This document shows, piece by piece, positions 1 to 9,169 of a stretch of 64,000 bases of DNA; position 1 is the first letter of the stretch; each line of letters starts with the position of its first letter. Made by a program: the position numbers and the translations under genes. The notes beneath the pieces were generated by a model that searched no databases, was not told the DNA's origin, and worked only from the letters and a program-made list of their open reading frames with translations. The DNA comes from Variovorax ginsengisoli. Lineage in GTDB: Bacteria > Pseudomonadota > Gammaproteobacteria > Burkholderiales > Burkholderiaceae_C. The stretch is from NCBI RefSeq assembly GCF_006438845.1, contig NZ_RCZJ01000001.1:558001-622000 (forward strand), written 5' to 3'.

Positions 1-26
1 CCGACGATATAAATGATGGAATTCAC
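1..26 (-). CDS. 5' end of a small predicted membrane peptide (partial)
   Basis: A GTG codon at 26 reads leftward off the window edge as M-N-S-I-I-Y-I-V-G. A strong Shine-Dalgarno stretch (GAGGAG on the minus strand) lies about 8 bases upstream. A hydrophobic start like this resembles the very small single-membrane-span proteins common in Burkholderiales. Only nine residues are visible, so the call rests on the start context and hydrophobicity. The bases from 27 to 164 hold no convincing gene. Confidence 0.45.
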
Positions 27-164
27 GTAAGGGCTCCTCTTTGTTGACGACATCCCGAGCTTGGCACGGCCGAGTGCGTTTTCCCTGTCGGTGACCGGCG
101 GGCCGTGCTGTAGGACTTACCAAGCTTCATGCCGCCGGTGCCGCGCTTCACGAACGGCCGATGC

Positions 165-2048
165 TCAGCGTTCACCCAGGAAGCCACCGCTCTGGTGCGC
201 CCACAACCGTGCGTACAAACCGTCTTTCGCGAGCAGCGTGTGATGGTCGCCCTCTTCGACGACACGGCCTTCGTCGAGCACGATGAGGCGGTCCATCGCC
301 GCGATCGTCGAGAGCCGGTGCGCGATGGCGATCACGGTCTTGCCTTCCATCAGCCGGTACAGGCTGGCCTGGATGGCGGACTCGACCTCGGAGTCGAGCG
401 CGCTGGTGGCCTCGTCGAGCAGCAGGATCGGCGCGTCTTTCAGCATGACGCGGGCAATGGCGATGCGCTGACGCTGGCCGCCAGAGAGCTTCACGCCGCG
501 CTCGCCCACGTGCGCGTCGTAGCCGTTGCGGCCCTTGGCATCGCCCAGCGTGTCGATGAAGCCCGTTGCCTCGGCGCGCTCGGCGGCGGCCTGAATCTCG
601 GCCTCGGGCGCATCGGGCCGGCCGTAGGCGATGTTGTCGGCCACCGAACGATGCAGCAGCGAGGTGTCCTGCGTGACCATGCCGATGTGCTTGCGCAGCG
701 AATCCTGCGTGACTGCCGCGATGTCCTGGCCGTCGATCAGGATGCGGCCGCTGTCGAGGTCATGGAAACGCAGCAGCAGGTTCACCAGCGTCGACTTGCC
801 GGCGCCCGAGCGGCCGACCAGACCGATCTTCTCCCCGGGGCGCACCACCAGCGTCATGTCGTCGATCACGGGCGGGCGGCCCTCGGCATAGCTGAAGCTG
901 GCGCGCTCGAAACGCACCTCGCCGTGCGGCACGTCAAGCGTCTTCGCGCTTGGTGCATCGAGCACCGAACGCGGCCGCGACAACGTCTTCATGCCGTCCT
1001 GCACGGTGCCGATGTTCTCGAAAAGGCTGGTCATTTCCCACATGATCCAATGCGACATGCCTTGCAGCCGCAGTGCCATCGCGGTCGCCGCAGCCACCGC
1101 CCCGATGCCCACCACGCCACGCGACCAGAGCCACAGCGACATGCCGGCCATGCCGGCCGTGAGCCCCATGCTCAGGATGTGGTTGACGATCTCGAAGGCG
1201 CTCACGAGCCGCATCTGCGCCTGTCCGGTCACCTGGAATTCCTGCATGGCCGAGCGCGCGAAGCCTGCCTCGCGCTGCGTGTGCGAGAACAATTTGACGG
1301 TAGCGATGTTGGTGTAGGCGTCGGTGATGCGGCCGGTCATGTTGGCGCGCGCGTCGGCCTGGGATTTGCCGATCTTGCCAAGGCGGGGCACGAACCACGC
1401 GAGCTGCGCGACATAGAGCAGCAGCCACACGGCGAAGGGCAGCATCAGCGTGCTGTCGAGCACGGCAGCCAGCACGATCAGCGTGCCGACGTACACGCCC
1501 ATCGCCACTAGGACGTCGGCCAGCACGAACACGGTGTCGCGCACCGCGAGCGCAGTCTGCATCACCTTGGCCGTGATCCGCCCGGCGAACTCGTCCTGAT
1601 AAAAGGCCATACTCTGCCCGAGCATCAGGCGGTGGAAGTTCCAGCGCAGCCGCATTGGCAGGTTGATGGCCAGCGTCTGGTGCTTGACGGTGGTTTGCAG
1701 CGCCACCACGGCAATGCTCGCGACCAGCGCGGCGCCCAGCCACATGAGCGCGGTGCCACGGTCCTGCCACAAGCGTTCGGGCACCTGGCCGCCGAGCCAG
1801 TCGACGATGCGCCCGAGCATGGCAAACAGCAACGCCTCGAAAGCCGACATGATGGCGGTGAGCAGTGCCATCGTGGCGATCTTGCCGCGCACGCCGTCGG
1901 TGCAAGCCCAGAGAAATGCGAAGAAGCCATCGGGCGGCGCCACGGGTTCGGCCGCCGGGTAAGGCTGGATCAGTCTTTCGAAGAAACGGAACAAGGGGCA
2001 CTGTCTTTCATGGAGCGAAGTCGCGAGGCGCTTCTGCGAGGGCGCCAC
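165..2048 (-). CDS. ABC transporter, fused membrane and ATPase domains (MsbA-like exporter)
   Basis: A half-transporter with an N-terminal six-helix type-1 exporter membrane domain (about residues 50-350) and a C-terminal nucleotide-binding domain. The NBD has Walker A GRSGAGKST (Lys near 418), the signature LSGGQRQR, and Walker B ILLLDEATSALD. It would work as a homodimer in the inner membrane and export an unknown, probably lipophilic, substrate. Length (627 aa) is normal for the family. The start is uncertain: GTG at 2048 gives the longest form but has no clear ribosome site, while a TTG at 1994 would give a protein starting at FRFFERLIQPYP, which looks like a natural N-terminus. The hybrid kinase upstream is on the same strand, 30 bases away. 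Substrate cannot be told from sequence. Confidence 0.9.
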   Translation of the reverse strand: MAPSQKRLATSLHERQCPLFRFFERLIQPYPAAEPVAPPDGFFAFLWACTDGVRGKIATMALLTAIMSAFEALLFAMLGRIVDWLGGQVPERLWQDRGTALMWLGAALVASIAVVALQTTVKHQTLAINLPMRLRWNFHRLMLGQSMAFYQDEFAGRITAKVMQTALAVRDTVFVLADVLVAMGVYVGTLIVLAAVLDSTLMLPFAVWLLLYVAQLAWFVPRLGKIGKSQADARANMTGRITDAYTNIATVKLFSHTQREAGFARSAMQEFQVTGQAQMRLVSAFEIVNHILSMGLTAGMAGMSLWLWSRGVVGIGAVAAATAMALRLQGMSHWIMWEMTSLFENIGTVQDGMKTLSRPRSVLDAPSAKTLDVPHGEVRFERASFSYAEGRPPVIDDMTLVVRPGEKIGLVGRSGAGKSTLVNLLLRFHDLDSGRILIDGQDIAAVTQDSLRKHIGMVTQDTSLLHRSVADNIAYGRPDAPEAEIQAAAERAEATGFIDTLGDAKGRNGYDAHVGERGVKLSGGQRQRIAIARVMLKDAPILLLDEATSALDSEVESAIQASLYRLMEGKTVIAIAHRLSTIAAMDRLIVLDEGRVVEEGDHHTLLAKDGLYARLWAHQSGGFLGER

Positions 2049-2078
2049 TGTAGCGGGCGCTAAGACCCGGTGTGCGCG

Positions 2079-4739
2079 TCAGGCCTTTGACGCCACCATC
2101 TGCTGCACGCGCAGCGCCAGTGCGTCTAGCGTGAAAGGCTTGGTCATGATCTCCATGCCCGGATCCAGGTGACCATTGCCCAACACGGCATTTTCCGCAT
2201 AGCCGGTGATGAAGAGCACCTTGAGGCCGGGCCGCGAGGCGCGCGCGCCATCGGCAAGCTGGCGCCCGTTCATGCCGCCGGGCAGGCCGACATCGGTAAT
2301 CAGCAGGTCGATGGCCACGCTCGATTGCAACAGCGCCAGGCCCGTGGCGCCTTCTTCCGCTTCGAGCGTGCGGTAGCCGAGGTCGCCGAGCACTTCGGTC
2401 ACGAGCGTGCGCACCGAAGGCTCGTCATCGACCACGAGCACGGTACCGAAACCCGGGCGCGGCGCAGGGCCGGTCGCTGGGGGCGGCGTGTCGACCGCCT
2501 CGTTCTCGTAATGGCGGGGCAGGTAAACGCACATCGTCGTGCCCATGCCGACTTCGGAGTACACGCGAACCTGGCCGCCCGACTGGCGTGCGAAACCGTA
2601 GACCATCGACAGGCCGAGCCCGGTGCCCATGCCGATCGGCTTGGTGGTGAAGAAGGGTTCGAAGACGCGTTGAACGATCTCCGGCGGCATGCCGGTGCCG
2701 GTGTCGGTCACGCACAGCGACACGTACTGGCCGACCGGCAGGTCACGCTCGAGGGCGGCGCGCTCGTCCATCCATTTGTTGGCTGTCTCGATCGTGAGCC
2801 GGCCGCCGTGTGGCATGGCGTCGCGCGCATTCAGGCACAGGTTGAGCAGTGCGTTCTCGAGCTGGTGCGGATCGACGCGGGTGATCCACAGGCCCACCGC
2901 ACCCACCACCTCGAGCTGGTTCTCCGGGCCGATGGAGCGACGCACCAGCTCTTCCATGCCGGCCACCAGCCGATTGATGTCCGTGGGCTTGGGATCGAGC
3001 GTCTGGCGCCGCGAGAAGGCCAGCAACCGGTGGGTGAGCGCCGCGGCGCGTTTGGCCGCGCCTTGACCGACGTGGATGTAGCGTTCGAAATCGTCGTACC
3101 TGCCTTGGCGCAAGCGGCGCAGCATCAGCTCGAGGCTGCCGGTGATGCCGGACAGCAGGTTGTTGAAGTCATGCGCGAGGCCGCCCGTGAGCTGGCCCAC
3201 GGCCTCCATCTTCTGGGCCTGACGCAGCGCCGCTTCAGCGGCCTCTCGCTCCTGCGACTCGGTGCGCAGCTGCTGCAGCGCATGCTCGACCTCTTGCGTG
3301 CGTTCGGCGATGCGCGCCTCGAGGCTGTTGTTGAGCGCGCGCAGCGCGTTCTCCGCACGTACTTTTTCGGTCACGTCGGAACCTTCGGCGAAGACGCCCG
3401 TGGCCGCACCGCTCGCATCGAAGATGGGCTGGTAGACGAAGTCGAGAAAGCGTTCTTCCAGCGGCGCCCCCGGTTCCCGTTGCAGCATCACCTGGATGCC
3501 TTGGCCGACGAAGGGCTTGCCGGTTTCGTAGACGGTGTCCAGCAGGGTCAGGAAACCTTGCTGGCTCATTTCCGGCAGCGCATCGCGCAGTGGCTTCCCC
3601 TCGACGTCGCGATGGCCGATCAGCTGTTGGTACGACGCGTTCGTCAGCTCGAAGACGTGCTTGGGCCCGCTCAGCACGCACATGAAGCCCGGCGCCTGCT
3701 TGAACAGGCCACGCAGCCTGTCGCGCTCGGCGGTGCGCTTCTCGAGTGCATCGGCATTCGCCAGACTCGGTGCGATCTGTCCAGCCAGCAACTGGACGAA
3801 GCTGGTGTATTCGGCAGTGAGTGGCCGGTAGGGGTTCGCGCCGCACACCATGAAACCGACGCTGCGTGCGGCCCCCTGCGGCGGCAGCGAGACCACGAAC
3901 GCCGCGGGTGCCGGCTGGTCCCAGGGGCCGGCGGGAACGTCGGGCGCGTCGGCGAGCGGAACCACGAAGCTGTTTTCTCCCCCGGCCAGGCGGTCGAGCC
4001 GCCACGGCACGACGGCACCCGCGTCGAGCGATTCGGGTGCGAGCCGATGACCGCGATCGATCCCGATGGCGCAATGCAGGCGTGCTTCGCCCGTGGGCTC
4101 GAACAGATAGATCAACGCGAAGGGCAGGTCGCGCGCGGCATGGGCCAACGCCGCGCCCGCAGCCTGCAGCACCGACTGGCGCGTATCCAACGCCGACAGC
4201 GCCGCACCCAGATCGCGCAGAGATTCGAGACGCCGCTCGCTGATGACGCGCGCCGTGTCTTCGGACACCGCGCAGAAAAGGCCTTCGACTTTGCCGCCGT
4301 CGCCAAGCAAGGGGCTGTACGAGAACGTGTGGTAGGTCTCTTCCTTGTAGCCGGCGCGCTCGAGCAGCAGCATCAACGAAGCGTCCCAGGTCGACTCGCC
4401 TTTGTCGTAAACCGTGTGAATGCGGTCCTTGACCACGTCCCAGATCTCAGCCCAGAGCGTCTGCGTTGGCATGGCCAGCGCCTGCGGGTGCTTCAACCCG
4501 AGCGTCGGCCGGTATGCGTCGTTGTAGAAGAACGCGACATCCGGCCCCCAGCCCAGCCACATCTGGAAGCGAGAAGTGAGCAAGATGCGCAACGCGACCT
4601 TCAAGGGCTCGGGCCAGCCTTCGGGAGGGCCGAGTGGCGTTGCCGCCCAGTCGTGGCGCCGCATCAGCTCGGCCATCTCCCCATTGCCGACGAAGATGTC
4701 CCCGTAAGGCGCCGTCGGTGTGTCTGTCACGTGCTTCAT
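2079..4739 (-). CDS. Soluble hybrid sensor histidine kinase (PAS-GAF-PAS-HisKA-HATPase-REC)
   Basis: Order of domains in 886 residues: an N-terminal PAS-like sensor (about 30-155), a GAF-like region (about 160-330), a second PAS domain (about 345-460), a coiled coil (about 460-510), HisKA with the phosphorylated His in GLAHDFNNLL (His523), an HATPase_c domain with the GTGLGLSMVYGF ATP-lid motif, and a C-terminal receiver whose phospho-acceptor is in ITDVGLPG (Asp816). There is no transmembrane segment, so it senses a cytoplasmic signal. The HDFNN form of the H-box is typical of the HisKA group often fused to a receiver. No separate response regulator or Hpt gene is adjacent, so its output is unknown. 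ATG at 4739. Confidence 0.92.
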   Translation of the reverse strand: MKHVTDTPTAPYGDIFVGNGEMAELMRRHDWAATPLGPPEGWPEPLKVALRILLTSRFQMWLGWGPDVAFFYNDAYRPTLGLKHPQALAMPTQTLWAEIWDVVKDRIHTVYDKGESTWDASLMLLLERAGYKEETYHTFSYSPLLGDGGKVEGLFCAVSEDTARVISERRLESLRDLGAALSALDTRQSVLQAAGAALAHAARDLPFALIYLFEPTGEARLHCAIGIDRGHRLAPESLDAGAVVPWRLDRLAGGENSFVVPLADAPDVPAGPWDQPAPAAFVVSLPPQGAARSVGFMVCGANPYRPLTAEYTSFVQLLAGQIAPSLANADALEKRTAERDRLRGLFKQAPGFMCVLSGPKHVFELTNASYQQLIGHRDVEGKPLRDALPEMSQQGFLTLLDTVYETGKPFVGQGIQVMLQREPGAPLEERFLDFVYQPIFDASGAATGVFAEGSDVTEKVRAENALRALNNSLEARIAERTQEVEHALQQLRTESQEREAAEAALRQAQKMEAVGQLTGGLAHDFNNLLSGITGSLELMLRRLRQGRYDDFERYIHVGQGAAKRAAALTHRLLAFSRRQTLDPKPTDINRLVAGMEELVRRSIGPENQLEVVGAVGLWITRVDPHQLENALLNLCLNARDAMPHGGRLTIETANKWMDERAALERDLPVGQYVSLCVTDTGTGMPPEIVQRVFEPFFTTKPIGMGTGLGLSMVYGFARQSGGQVRVYSEVGMGTTMCVYLPRHYENEAVDTPPPATGPAPRPGFGTVLVVDDEPSVRTLVTEVLGDLGYRTLEAEEGATGLALLQSSVAIDLLITDVGLPGGMNGRQLADGARASRPGLKVLFITGYAENAVLGNGHLDPGMEIMTKPFTLDALALRVQQMVASKA

Positions 4740-4849
4740 TGCGCGGGGAATTTAGCAGCGTGTTCCTGGCATGGGCGTCGGACAAAAGCCCACGCCGGAT
4801 GCCTCGGCAGTTCGCGGTCAAGCCACAGGTCGTGGCCGCCGCGTCGCGG

Positions 4850-5989
4850 TCAACGCCCGTTGGGACGAATCAGGAACTTCTCACCGGTGGCGCGCTGGTT
4901 GTAGCGCCCGATCGCGTCGGCCGACAAGGTCTCGGCAAGCGTCAACTCTCCGGCGTAGCGGCTCGCGAAAGTCGTGCGCAGTTCTGCGGCCACGCGGTCC
5001 TTGAGGGCTTGCGCAGCGGCCGGCCCGATCTTCTGCAGAAACGGGAACAGCAGCCATCCGCCCATGCCCCAGGTCATGCCGAAGTTGCGGCGGAACTCCG
5101 TCGGCCGTGTATCGAGGCCGCCGTACAGGTACACCTGCTTGTGCGTGGTCGAGCCGTAGCGGCTGTAGACCTTGGCGCTGCGGTTGATCGCGGTTTCCAT
5201 GCAGCCGAGGATCTGGCCGGCCAACGGACCGCCGCCGGTCGCGTCGAAGGCGAGGGTGGCGCCGGTCGCGATCAGGGCTTCGGTCAGGTCGTCGATAAAT
5301 GTCGACGCGCTGGCATCGCACACGTGGACCGCACCCATCCCCTTCAGCAAGGCGACCTGCTCGGGCTTGCGCACGATGTTGACCAGGCCTATGCCGTCCT
5401 TGAGACAAATGCGCTGCAGCATCTGTCCAAGGTTCGATGCAGCCGCCGTGTGCACCAGCGCGGTGTGGCCTTCGCGCTTCATCGTCTCGACCATGCCGAG
5501 CGCCGTCAGCGGGTTGACGAAGGACGAAGCACCTTCGGCCGACGTGGCGTCATCGGGCAGCCGCAGGCATTGATCGAGCGGCACGGCGCGGTACTGCGCA
5601 TACATCGCGCCACCCAGCACCGCCACCGTCTTGCCGAGCAGCCCCTGGGCCGCGGGCGAGGCGCCGGCTGCCACCACCGTGCCTGCGCCCTCGTTGCCGA
5701 CCGGCATCGACTCGTCGAGCCGTCCTGCCATGGCCGGCATCGCGGCATCGGGAATGCGCGCTGTCACCACCGGGCGCTCGGCGCTGCCGCCGTGGGTGGC
5801 CGTCGCCATGTCGGCGGCGCCGAACAGAAGGCCGAGGTCCGACGGATTGATCGGCGCGGCGTCGATGCGCACGAGCACCTCGTCGGGACCCGGCACGGGC
5901 GTCGGAACGTCGACGAGCGAGAGTTCGAGTTCGCCGCGGCGAACCAGCGAGCGCAGTTGCACGGAAGTGTTTGGGATGGTGGGGGTCAT
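4850..5989 (-). CDS. Zinc-type alcohol dehydrogenase-like / quinone oxidoreductase-like protein
   Basis: Medium-chain dehydrogenase/reductase of 379 residues. The N-terminal GroES-like domain contains VRIDAAPINPSDLG, which matches the NADPH:quinone reductase and enoyl reductase branch rather than true zinc alcohol dehydrogenases. The usual cysteine cluster for structural zinc is not visible. A Rossmann domain follows, with the variant region ALVHTAAASNLGQMLQ. It probably reduces an activated double bond or quinone with NADPH in the cytoplasm. ATG at 5989 is preceded by GGAGA. It is divergent from the NTF2-like gene, and the 182-base gap contains a perfect palindrome, which suggests shared control. 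Confidence 0.85.
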   Translation of the reverse strand: MTPTIPNTSVQLRSLVRRGELELSLVDVPTPVPGPDEVLVRIDAAPINPSDLGLLFGAADMATATHGGSAERPVVTARIPDAAMPAMAGRLDESMPVGNEGAGTVVAAGASPAAQGLLGKTVAVLGGAMYAQYRAVPLDQCLRLPDDATSAEGASSFVNPLTALGMVETMKREGHTALVHTAAASNLGQMLQRICLKDGIGLVNIVRKPEQVALLKGMGAVHVCDASASTFIDDLTEALIATGATLAFDATGGGPLAGQILGCMETAINRSAKVYSRYGSTTHKQVYLYGGLDTRPTEFRRNFGMTWGMGGWLLFPFLQKIGPAAAQALKDRVAAELRTTFASRYAGELTLAETLSADAIGRYNQRATGEKFLIRPNGR

Positions 5990-6075
5990 GCGGTCTCCGG
6001 GAAGTGGTCGTCAGTCTACTGTCGCGTGGGCCGCGGCCATCTCGGGCGCGGGGCCGTTACTTCGTGCAGAGCGGC

Positions 6076-6092
6076 ATGACCTCCTAGGTCAT
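6076..6092. promoter_or_regulatory. Perfect 7-3-7 palindrome in a divergent promoter region
   Basis: ATGACCT-CCT-AGGTCAT is a perfect inverted repeat lying between the divergent starts at 5989 and 6172. Size and position fit an operator for a dimeric regulator. The XRE/MmyB-type regulator at 6572 is the nearest candidate. The symmetry is seen directly; the role is inferred. Confidence 0.5.
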
Positions 6093-6171
6093 CGACCGCG
6101 CGCGCATTCCCCGCAACCATTCGTTCGACCCGCCGCGTTGGCGGGCTTCGCCCCACTCCAAAGGAATTGTC

Positions 6172-6546
6172 ATGAACACTGCAGCCCTGGATGCCGTTGG
6201 CATCGCCCATCGCTATGTCGCACTCTGGAACGAAATGGACGCATCGCGCCGTCGTCAAATGCTGTCGGCCGACTGGACCGCCGACGCGCGCTATGTGGAC
6301 CCGATGGCCCGTGCCATTGGTGCCGAGCAAATCGACGCGCTCGTGAACGCAGTTCATCAGCGCTACCCAGGCTTTGTATTTCGCTTGAAGGGCAACGCCG
6401 ATGCGCACGGCGATCACCTGCGCTTTTCGTGGACGCTCGGGCCAAGCGGTGCCGAAGACCTCATCGAAGGTACCGACTTTGCAGAAGTCGAGGGCGGCAG
6501 GCTGCACCGCGTCACCGGCTTTCTCGACAAGGTGCCGTCGATCTGA
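6172..6546 (+). CDS. NTF2/SnoaL-like small protein
   Basis: A 124-residue protein with the alpha+beta cone pattern of NTF2-like proteins: an N-terminal helix (HRYVALWNEMDASRR), W-x-DARYVDPM, then DALVNAVHQRYPGF and strands rich in alternating hydrophobics. SnoaL-like proteins may be cyclases, isomerases or ligand-binding proteins, and the sequence does not say which. ATG at 6172 has AAAGGA upstream. An XRE regulator follows 25 bases later on the same strand, and a reductase is divergent upstream. This trio is a common arrangement for small detoxification units. Confidence 0.8.
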   Translation: MNTAALDAVGIAHRYVALWNEMDASRRRQMLSADWTADARYVDPMARAIGAEQIDALVNAVHQRYPGFVFRLKGNADAHGDHLRFSWTLGPSGAEDLIEGTDFAEVEGGRLHRVTGFLDKVPSI

Positions 6547-6571
6547 GGCTGTGGGCGGCGATGACACCAGA

Positions 6572-7411
6572 ATGTCCGGTATGCAAGTTGACCTGCACAA
6601 TCCCCCGCCCGGCGCCCCAGCGGCTCGCGACTCGTTCGGTGTACACCTGCGCCACTGGCGACAGCGTCGGCGGCTCAGCCAGCTCGACTTGGCCGAGCAA
6701 GCGGAGATCTCGACGCGCCATCTGAGCTGCGTGGAAACGGGCCGCGCTGCGCCCAGCCGCGAGATGGTGTTGCGCTTGGCCGAACGATTGGCGGTCCCGT
6801 TGCGCGAGCGGAATGCGTTGCTCTTGGCGGCCGGCTTCGCGCCCATGTACCGGCTGCGCAATTTGGATGACCCGGCGCTCGCGGCGGCGCGGCGTGCTGT
6901 CGATGCGGTGCTCAAGGGCCACGAGCCCTATCCCGCACTCGCGGTAGACCGCCACTGGGAGGTGGTGGCCGCCAACCGCGTCGTTCCGCTGTTGATGGCC
7001 GGCGCCGCGCCTGAGTTGTTGACTGTGCCGGTCAACGTCCTTCGCCTGAGCCTTCACCCAAGGGGGCTGTCGCCTCGCATCGCCAACCTGCCGCAGTGGC
7101 GTGCGCACTTATTAGAAAGGCTGCAGCAGCAGATTGCCGCCACTTGCGATCCTGTGCTGCAGGCGCTGCACGAGGAGTTGGCTGGTTACCCCATCCCTGT
7201 GCCGTGGCGCGACGCTCCATGGCCCGACGAGGAATTCGCGGGAGTGGTGGTGCCCTTTCAGATATTCACTGAAGCGGGTCTGCTGAGTTTCATCAGCACG
7301 ACCACCATCTTCGGCACACCGGTGGACGTGACATTGCAGGAGTTGGCGATCGAATCCTTCTTTCCGGCAGACGCGCAGACTGCCGCCGCGCTGGTTGCCC
7401 TTTCGGCTTGA
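6572..7411 (+). CDS. XRE-family regulator with MmyB/MLTR-type ligand-binding domain
   Basis: Cytoplasmic transcription regulator of 279 residues from the ATG at 6572. The N-terminal Cro/C1 helix-turn-helix (about residues 18-75) contains RLSQLDLAEQAEISTRHLSC and the ETGRAAPSREM turn. The rest matches the MmyB-like ligand-binding fold, with the family features LAVDRHWEVVAANR and VNVLRLSLHPRGLSPRIAN. Members usually control a neighbouring reductase or dehydrogenase gene. Here the candidates are the NTF2-like gene just upstream and the oxidoreductase divergent from it. A longer reading frame extends upstream but overlaps the NTF2-like gene, so I prefer the short start. Confidence 0.87.
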   Translation: MSGMQVDLHNPPPGAPAARDSFGVHLRHWRQRRRLSQLDLAEQAEISTRHLSCVETGRAAPSREMVLRLAERLAVPLRERNALLLAAGFAPMYRLRNLDDPALAAARRAVDAVLKGHEPYPALAVDRHWEVVAANRVVPLLMAGAAPELLTVPVNVLRLSLHPRGLSPRIANLPQWRAHLLERLQQQIAATCDPVLQALHEELAGYPIPVPWRDAPWPDEEFAGVVVPFQIFTEAGLLSFISTTTIFGTPVDVTLQELAIESFFPADAQTAAALVALSA

Positions 7412-7527
7412 CGGCCCTGGCGGGATCGCGAGCGGAAAGCAGCGAAAGTCCACCAACTTGGCACGCGTCGGCCGATGCAGCATGCGCGGCGCCAAATCGC
7501 CTCGTGTCGCTCATTTAAAGTGAACGC

Positions 7528-8148
7528 ATGATTTTGTCCGCCCCTTACCTGCTCCTTTCCCGCGCAGATTTTGAACAGCCAGCCGACCCGCTGCGCGCCC
7601 TCAATATCACCGGCCGTTGGGCGATTCAAGGGAGCGTGCAGTCGCCTCTTCTCGCATGGCTTCCCTCCCAGGCGGAGGCGGCGAGCGCAGCCGCCGCGCG
7701 TGCGTCCGAGGCACGCGCTTGTGCCGTGGTCGTCGTGTCGCAAAGCGACACCCGCGCGGGCGAGGGGAGTGCGACGGCCGTCTTCACCGAAGCCTTCGAA
7801 TCGGCTTTGACCGGACCCACGCCGCACAGCGCAGCCAAGACGCGTCGCCTGCGCACCGAGACCGACAAGCTGGAAGCCTTCTGCAGGGTGGTCCGGGCAG
7901 CCTCGGCGGCGGCAGATCAGCCTGCTTTCGCCGCGGTCGGTCGCGCGGCGTCGAAGGCGCTGCGAGCCAAGTTCGGCGGCGGATCGATCACTTCGGCCTT
8001 CGCTTGGTTGGCCGGGCCTGCTGGCCGCGAGGCGCTGGAGAGCGTCCTCACCGGTGAGGTGGAACTGGACAGCACGCTGTCCATCCGGCAAGTGGTCGAG
8101 GCGGTGAAGCTGGCGCAAGAAGCGGAGCACTTGCGCGCGTTGGGCTGA
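7528..8148 (+). CDS. Uncharacterised alanine-rich protein
   Basis: A 206-residue soluble-looking protein that I do not recognise. It starts MILSAPYLLLSRADFEQPADP and has an alanine-rich helical middle (about 45-70). Its C-terminal half is helical, with GGGSITSAFAWLAGPAGREAL and a final amphipathic helix. No signal peptide or membrane span is evident. Codon use looks like the neighbours, which supports a real gene. It runs convergently into the LysR gene with 27 bases between them. The 116 bases upstream are more AT-rich just before the ATG (TTTAAAGTGAACGC) and probably hold its own promoter. Confidence 0.7.
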   Translation: MILSAPYLLLSRADFEQPADPLRALNITGRWAIQGSVQSPLLAWLPSQAEAASAAAARASEARACAVVVVSQSDTRAGEGSATAVFTEAFESALTGPTPHSAAKTRRLRTETDKLEAFCRVVRAASAAADQPAFAAVGRAASKALRAKFGGGSITSAFAWLAGPAGREALESVLTGEVELDSTLSIRQVVEAVKLAQEAEHLRALG

Positions 8149-8175
8149 CCGCGCGCGAGCAGGCCGCATGGGCGA

Positions 8176-9078
8176 TCACATCTTGGCGCCGGCCGCAGGA
8201 CCCATCCGCTCGATGAAGAAATCGATGAAGCTGCGCAGCTTGGGCGCCATGTGCTGCCGGCTCGTGTACACCGCGAACAGCGTGACGGCGGGCGCTTGGA
8301 AGTCGGGCACCACCCGCACCAGCGTGCCGCGCGCCAGATCGTCGTCGACCAGCCACTCCGGCAGGAACGACATCCCCATGCCGGCGCGCACCGCATGCAG
8401 CGTGAGCGTGGTGTCGTCCGACCGCAGCACCGGGCGCAGGCGCAGCGGCGACTGGCGCCCACCCGGACCCCTGAGCGACAGGCCATCGATGTTGACGTAA
8501 CTCGGCACGATGGCGCCCAGACGAGCCAGGTCGGCCGGCAGCACGGGCTCGCCGTGACGTGCCAGCAGGTCCGGCGTGGCCACCAGGTGAAATTGCACGC
8601 GACACAGCGGCCGTGCGATCAATGCGGGGGAGGGGTCCTGCGTGGCGCGCAAGGCCATGTCGTAGCCATCGGCCGCGAGGTCGACCTTGCGGTTTTCGAG
8701 GTGCATGTCGACCAGCACCTCGGGGCAGGCCTCGCGGTAGGCTGCCAGCGCCTCTGCGAAATGCGGTGTGGCGCACCACACGGGCGCGCTCACCTTCAGC
8801 ACTCCGCGCGGTGCCTCGTTCTTGCGGCCAATGCTGGCCTCGGCCGCATCGAGCAGGTCGAGCGCCTGGGCGCTCTGCCCGTACCAGGCCTCGCCCGCCT
8901 CGGTCAGGCTGAGGTGCCGACTCGAGCGGTTCAGCAGCCGCGCGCCCAGCGAGCGTTCCAGCTGTGCCACATGCTTGCTCGCCATTGGGGCAGACAGCCC
9001 AAGCCGTGCGGCCGCCGTGGTGAAACTGCCGGCGTCAACGACTTCCCTGAACACCCGCAGGCTGGTCAAACGATCCAT
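8176..9078 (-). CDS. LysR-family transcriptional regulator
   Basis: Typical LysR protein of 300 residues. The N-terminal winged helix-turn-helix reads DRLTSLRVFREVVDAGSF and continues with SAPMASKHVAQLERSLGARL. A periplasmic-binding-protein-like effector domain follows from about residue 90. ATG at 9078 is preceded by AAGGA on the minus strand; an in-frame extension further upstream would run into the divergent gene's leader and is unlikely. It is divergent from the extradiol dioxygenase gene with 91 bases between starts, the classic layout for a regulator of its neighbour and of itself. Confidence 0.93.
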   Translation of the reverse strand: MDRLTSLRVFREVVDAGSFTTAAARLGLSAPMASKHVAQLERSLGARLLNRSSRHLSLTEAGEAWYGQSAQALDLLDAAEASIGRKNEAPRGVLKVSAPVWCATPHFAEALAAYREACPEVLVDMHLENRKVDLAADGYDMALRATQDPSPALIARPLCRVQFHLVATPDLLARHGEPVLPADLARLGAIVPSYVNIDGLSLRGPGGRQSPLRLRPVLRSDDTTLTLHAVRAGMGMSFLPEWLVDDDLARGTLVRVVPDFQAPAVTLFAVYTSRQHMAPKLRSFIDFFIERMGPAAGAKM

Positions 9079-9124
9079 GGATGCTTTCCTTTGAGGAAAC
9101 GAACCGTTGAATCCTAGCCCATCG

Positions 9125-9141
9125 ATTTCCCATCCAGAAAT
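9125..9141. promoter_or_regulatory. Candidate LysR-type binding site (T-N11-A dyad)
   Basis: ATTTC-N7-GAAAT forms a perfect 5-base dyad that contains a T-N11-A core, the usual minimal site of LysR regulators. It lies between the divergent starts at 9078 and 9170. The dyad is seen; its assignment to the adjacent regulator is inferred. Confidence 0.4.
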
Positions 9142-9169
9142 GCCTAGACTGGTCGAAAAGGAGCATTCG

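Noticed and set aside
2169-4904. A 911-codon open frame on the plus strand
   Set aside because: It is antisense to the hybrid kinase, has no domain pattern, and is His/Gln/Arg-rich as expected from the complement of high-GC coding sequence.
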